This document shows positions 62,068 through 64,000 of a stretch of 64,000 nt of DNA, piece by piece. The stretch lies in assembly GCA_038521825.1 (NCBI GenBank), contig JBCBKL010000006.1, forward strand, positions 102,536 through 166,535, read 5' to 3'. Under the pieces are notes generated by a model. It saw nothing but the letters and a program-made list of their open reading frames with translations, searched no databases and was not told the DNA's origin. The first letter of the stretch is position 1. Every line of letters starts with the position of its first letter. This stretch comes from JBCBKL01 sp038521825. GTDB lineage: Bacteria; Pseudomonadota; Alphaproteobacteria; Rhodobacterales; Rhodobacteraceae. Made by a program: the position numbers and the translations under genes.

Positions 62068-64000
62068 TCAGCTCTGAACCGTCAAGAAATAAGATCCGAA
62101 CCGATCTAACGCATCGGTTGGGTAATGATTTGGTTGGTCCGGTTATTCATCACTGGCTTTTGAACCTTCACCAACATATTGCCTACTTTGACGATGATCA
62201 GACTGCATTCTTATTTTGTGCAAGGGCCGGTGTTCGCATTCAGCGGCTTTACAACATGTTTCTGGCGGGCCGGCACTTTCAACCGGTTGGTAGCCCCGAA
62301 ATCTTCTGGGTATCGCGCTTGGCAGTTGGAAAAGGCACTTACAATAAACAGGCCGCGGCAGTTAAGAAAATCATCAGTGACGAATATTACCATTCTTCGT
62401 TGCGCGAACTGGTCCAAGGAGTCCTGCGTAATCATCCTGACAGGTTGGCCAAAATTGATCTGTCGGGGTCTGCTTTGGATAAAACAGGCGCGGGTTTTTC
62501 AGACTGGCTGGGCGCAAAATCAACACCGGCTCGCGCCGTTGAGAGCTATCTAAACGAGTGCAGCGAAAACTTCGCGGAGTATCTAAAGGAGCTGGTGGGG
62601 CACGCTAGGCGTGTGGTCCTGATTGATAGCGGTTGGCAAGGCACCTCGCAGAGCCTCTTGACGCATGCATTTCCGGAGTATGATTGGAAGGGGCTGTATT
62701 TCGGGCGTATCATGACGCCGAAATCCGATATGTCGATCCGACACGACATCGTTGGGTTGATGTTTGAGGCAGAAGCTTACGATCCCTCCAAACCAGCGAC
62801 AGCCTTTGTCCTTCACCGGCATCTGATCGAAACCCTGCTGGAACCTAACGGTCCTTCGGTTGAAGACATCTACTTCGGCCGATCCAAGGCCGTAGTTGAG
62901 ACCCAGGTGCAGCAGAACTTGACCGACCCCTCCGATGCATCGAATGAACCGCTCTTTCACGCTGTTACCGAATATCTTGGCCAAAACGCCGATCTCTCGG
63001 CTACCGAAATAGTGGCGCGTGGCCAGGCTGCGATGATGGAGCTGGCGCAATGGCTCGCCTTTCCGTCCCGTGACGAAGCCAACGCGACGATCACAAAAAG
63101 CAGGTCGGCGGATTTCGGCAAAGATCTTCTCGTGCCAGTTCTGCTGTCCAAGGATCATGCCAAATGGTCAGATTCCGACCTGAGGGTACAGCACGCCCTT
63201 TGGCCGAGCGGTCAGGTTGCGCTGGAATATGCGGGTGGTGTAGCCCGAGAACTTCAAGCGCGGATCGCCGGGCTTTCTTCCAGCCAGGCGAGCTTCGATC
63301 CAAAAAGTTCCGAAGACAAGCATCAAGGGGTTCCTGCTACCTCTGCGCTCAGCGAAACCGGTCCGACGGTCGCGATAATAACGCGGACCAAGAACCGCCC
63401 GATAATGCTTGAGCGGGCTGCACGAAGTGTGGCTTCGCAAACATATGACAATATACATTGGGTGGTTGTGAATGACGGTGGTGATGAAGAGGTTGTCCGC
63501 CAGGTAATCGAAACCAGCCCGGTTAATCGACAAAAAATCACTCTCGTATCAAATTCCCATAGTCTTGGTATGGAAGCTGCGTCCAATGCGGGGATTCGAA
63601 ACTCGGAATCAGATTATCTGGTGATTCATGATGATGATGACAGTTGGGATCCAAGATTCGTTGAGAAGTGCATTTCAAAGCTTGAAAGCCCTAGCGGGGA
63701 AATTTTTGGAGGGGTAATCACGGGTACCGTTTATGTCTCAGAGGAAATCAAGGGTGATGAAATAATTGAACATCATCGGATGCCTTACAATAGTTGGGTG
63801 AAGAATGTTCAATTGTCTGAGATGATGCGCGCAAACTTTTTTGCGCCAATTTCATTTCTATATCGACGATCTATTTTTGATGAAATCGGGGGATATAATG
63901 AAGATCTACCAGTTTTGGGTGATTGGTATTTTAACGTAGAGTTTCTATTACGGGCTGATGTCGCGGTCTTGGATGAACCGATGGCATACTATCACCACCG
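62064..64000 (+). CDS. Large fusion: COG5610 C-terminal-type domain plus GT2 glycosyltransferase, cut by window edge
   Basis: At least 645 residues, open at the right edge. Residues 1-380 resemble the C-terminal part of COG5610 proteins: GNDLVGPVIHHWLLNLHQHIAYFDDDQTAFLFCARAGVRI and VVLIDSGWQGTSQSLL. From about residue 430 a GT2 domain begins: VAIITRTKNRPIMLERAARSVASQTYDNIHWVVVNDGGDEE, ESDYLVIHDDDDSWDPRFVEK (DDDD metal site) and LPVLGDWYFNVEFLL. The ATG at 62064 overlaps the HAD stop, so the two work as a pair. The end of the gene is outside the window. Confidence 0.88.
   Translation, partial: MISSEPSRNKIRTDLTHRLGNDLVGPVIHHWLLNLHQHIAYFDDDQTAFLFCARAGVRIQRLYNMFLAGRHFQPVGSPEIFWVSRLAVGKGTYNKQAAAVKKIISDEYYHSSLRELVQGVLRNHPDRLAKIDLSGSALDKTGAGFSDWLGAKSTPARAVESYLNECSENFAEYLKELVGHARRVVLIDSGWQGTSQSLLTHAFPEYDWKGLYFGRIMTPKSDMSIRHDIVGLMFEAEAYDPSKPATAFVLHRHLIETLLEPNGPSVEDIYFGRSKAVVETQVQQNLTDPSDASNEPLFHAVTEYLGQNADLSATEIVARGQAAMMELAQWLAFPSRDEANATITKSRSADFGKDLLVPVLLSKDHAKWSDSDLRVQHALWPSGQVALEYAGGVARELQARIAGLSSSQASFDPKSSEDKHQGVPATSALSETGPTVAIITRTKNRPIMLERAARSVASQTYDNIHWVVVNDGGDEEVVRQVIETSPVNRQKITLVSNSHSLGMEAASNAGIRNSESDYLVIHDDDDSWDPRFVEKCISKLESPSGEIFGGVITGTVYVSEEIKGDEIIEHHRMPYNSWVKNVQLSEMMRANFFAPISFLYRRSIFDEIGGYNEDLPVLGDWYFNVEFLLRADVAVLDEPMAYYHH

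Overview
The window looks like a chromosomal segment of a marine alphaproteobacterium of the order Rhodobacterales (Roseobacter group). Three things point there: the gene order ubiB, ubiE, mutM, enoyl-CoA hydratase, rpsT, dnaA, dnaN, recF, gyrB; a bacteriochlorophyll block bchG-MFS-bchP-idi; and a serC-serA operon with a leader resembling the alphaproteobacterial serC RNA motif. Base composition is moderately GC-rich. This assignment is an inference from gene content; no rRNA or tRNA gene was seen.

Region by region. (1) 1-9640 is a catabolic or import region: an aldehyde dehydrogenase cut by the window edge, a dipeptide/opine-type ABC importer (fused ATPase and two permeases) and, 3.4 kb away, its likely binding protein. 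Between them lie a TetR repressor, a divergently transcribed oxidoreductase, a DUF1772 protein, an HDAC-family deacetylase and a cupin. Three perfect TTGACA-N3-TGTCAA palindromes sit between tetR and the oxidoreductase. (2) 9794-15322 holds housekeeping metabolism: panB-panC, an M20 deacylase, a persulfide-dioxygenase-like hydrolase and glpK. (3) 15418-19308 is a translationally coupled operon bchG > PucC-family MFS > bchP > idi, detached from the rest of a photosynthesis cluster, with tandem TGT-N12-ACA sites (PpsR/CrtJ type) at the bchG start. (4) 19435-22768 encodes an LLM oxidoreductase, a thiolase and a metallophosphatase. (5) 22835-27041 is the complete phosphorylated serine pathway, serC-serA with divergent serB. 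(6) 27038-39201 is the ubiquinone, DNA-repair and replication core from ubiB to gyrB. (7) 39474-44199 holds a CorA/ZntB transporter with an apparently non-canonical start, a small lipoprotein, a LysR regulator, a DUF481 outer-membrane protein and two small genes.

(8) 44397-46233 is a decayed two-gene remnant: a LolA-like lipoprotein-sorting protein with one nonsense codon, and an outer-membrane protein with two nonsense codons and a frameshift. (9) 46421-58650 is accessory: a secreted RTX protein with a large internal duplication, a LysR regulator, an alpha/beta hydrolase, a tartrate dehydrogenase, and a group of four genes (divergent subtilase, Tat-exported nitroreductase-like protein, vanadium-haloperoxidase/PAP2-like protein with an N-terminal (Ala-Gly-Lys)8 tract, SARP-like regulator). 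The group of four is the best candidate here for an undescribed system. (10) 58878-64000 begins a surface-polysaccharide cluster: pyruvyl transferase, GT2, HAD protein and a large GT2 fusion cut by the window edge.

The repressor-operator set at 5386-5441, the PpsR-like sites at bchG and the serC leader are the clearest regulatory signals. Functions are assigned from recognised motifs and family resemblance read by eye; no database search was run.
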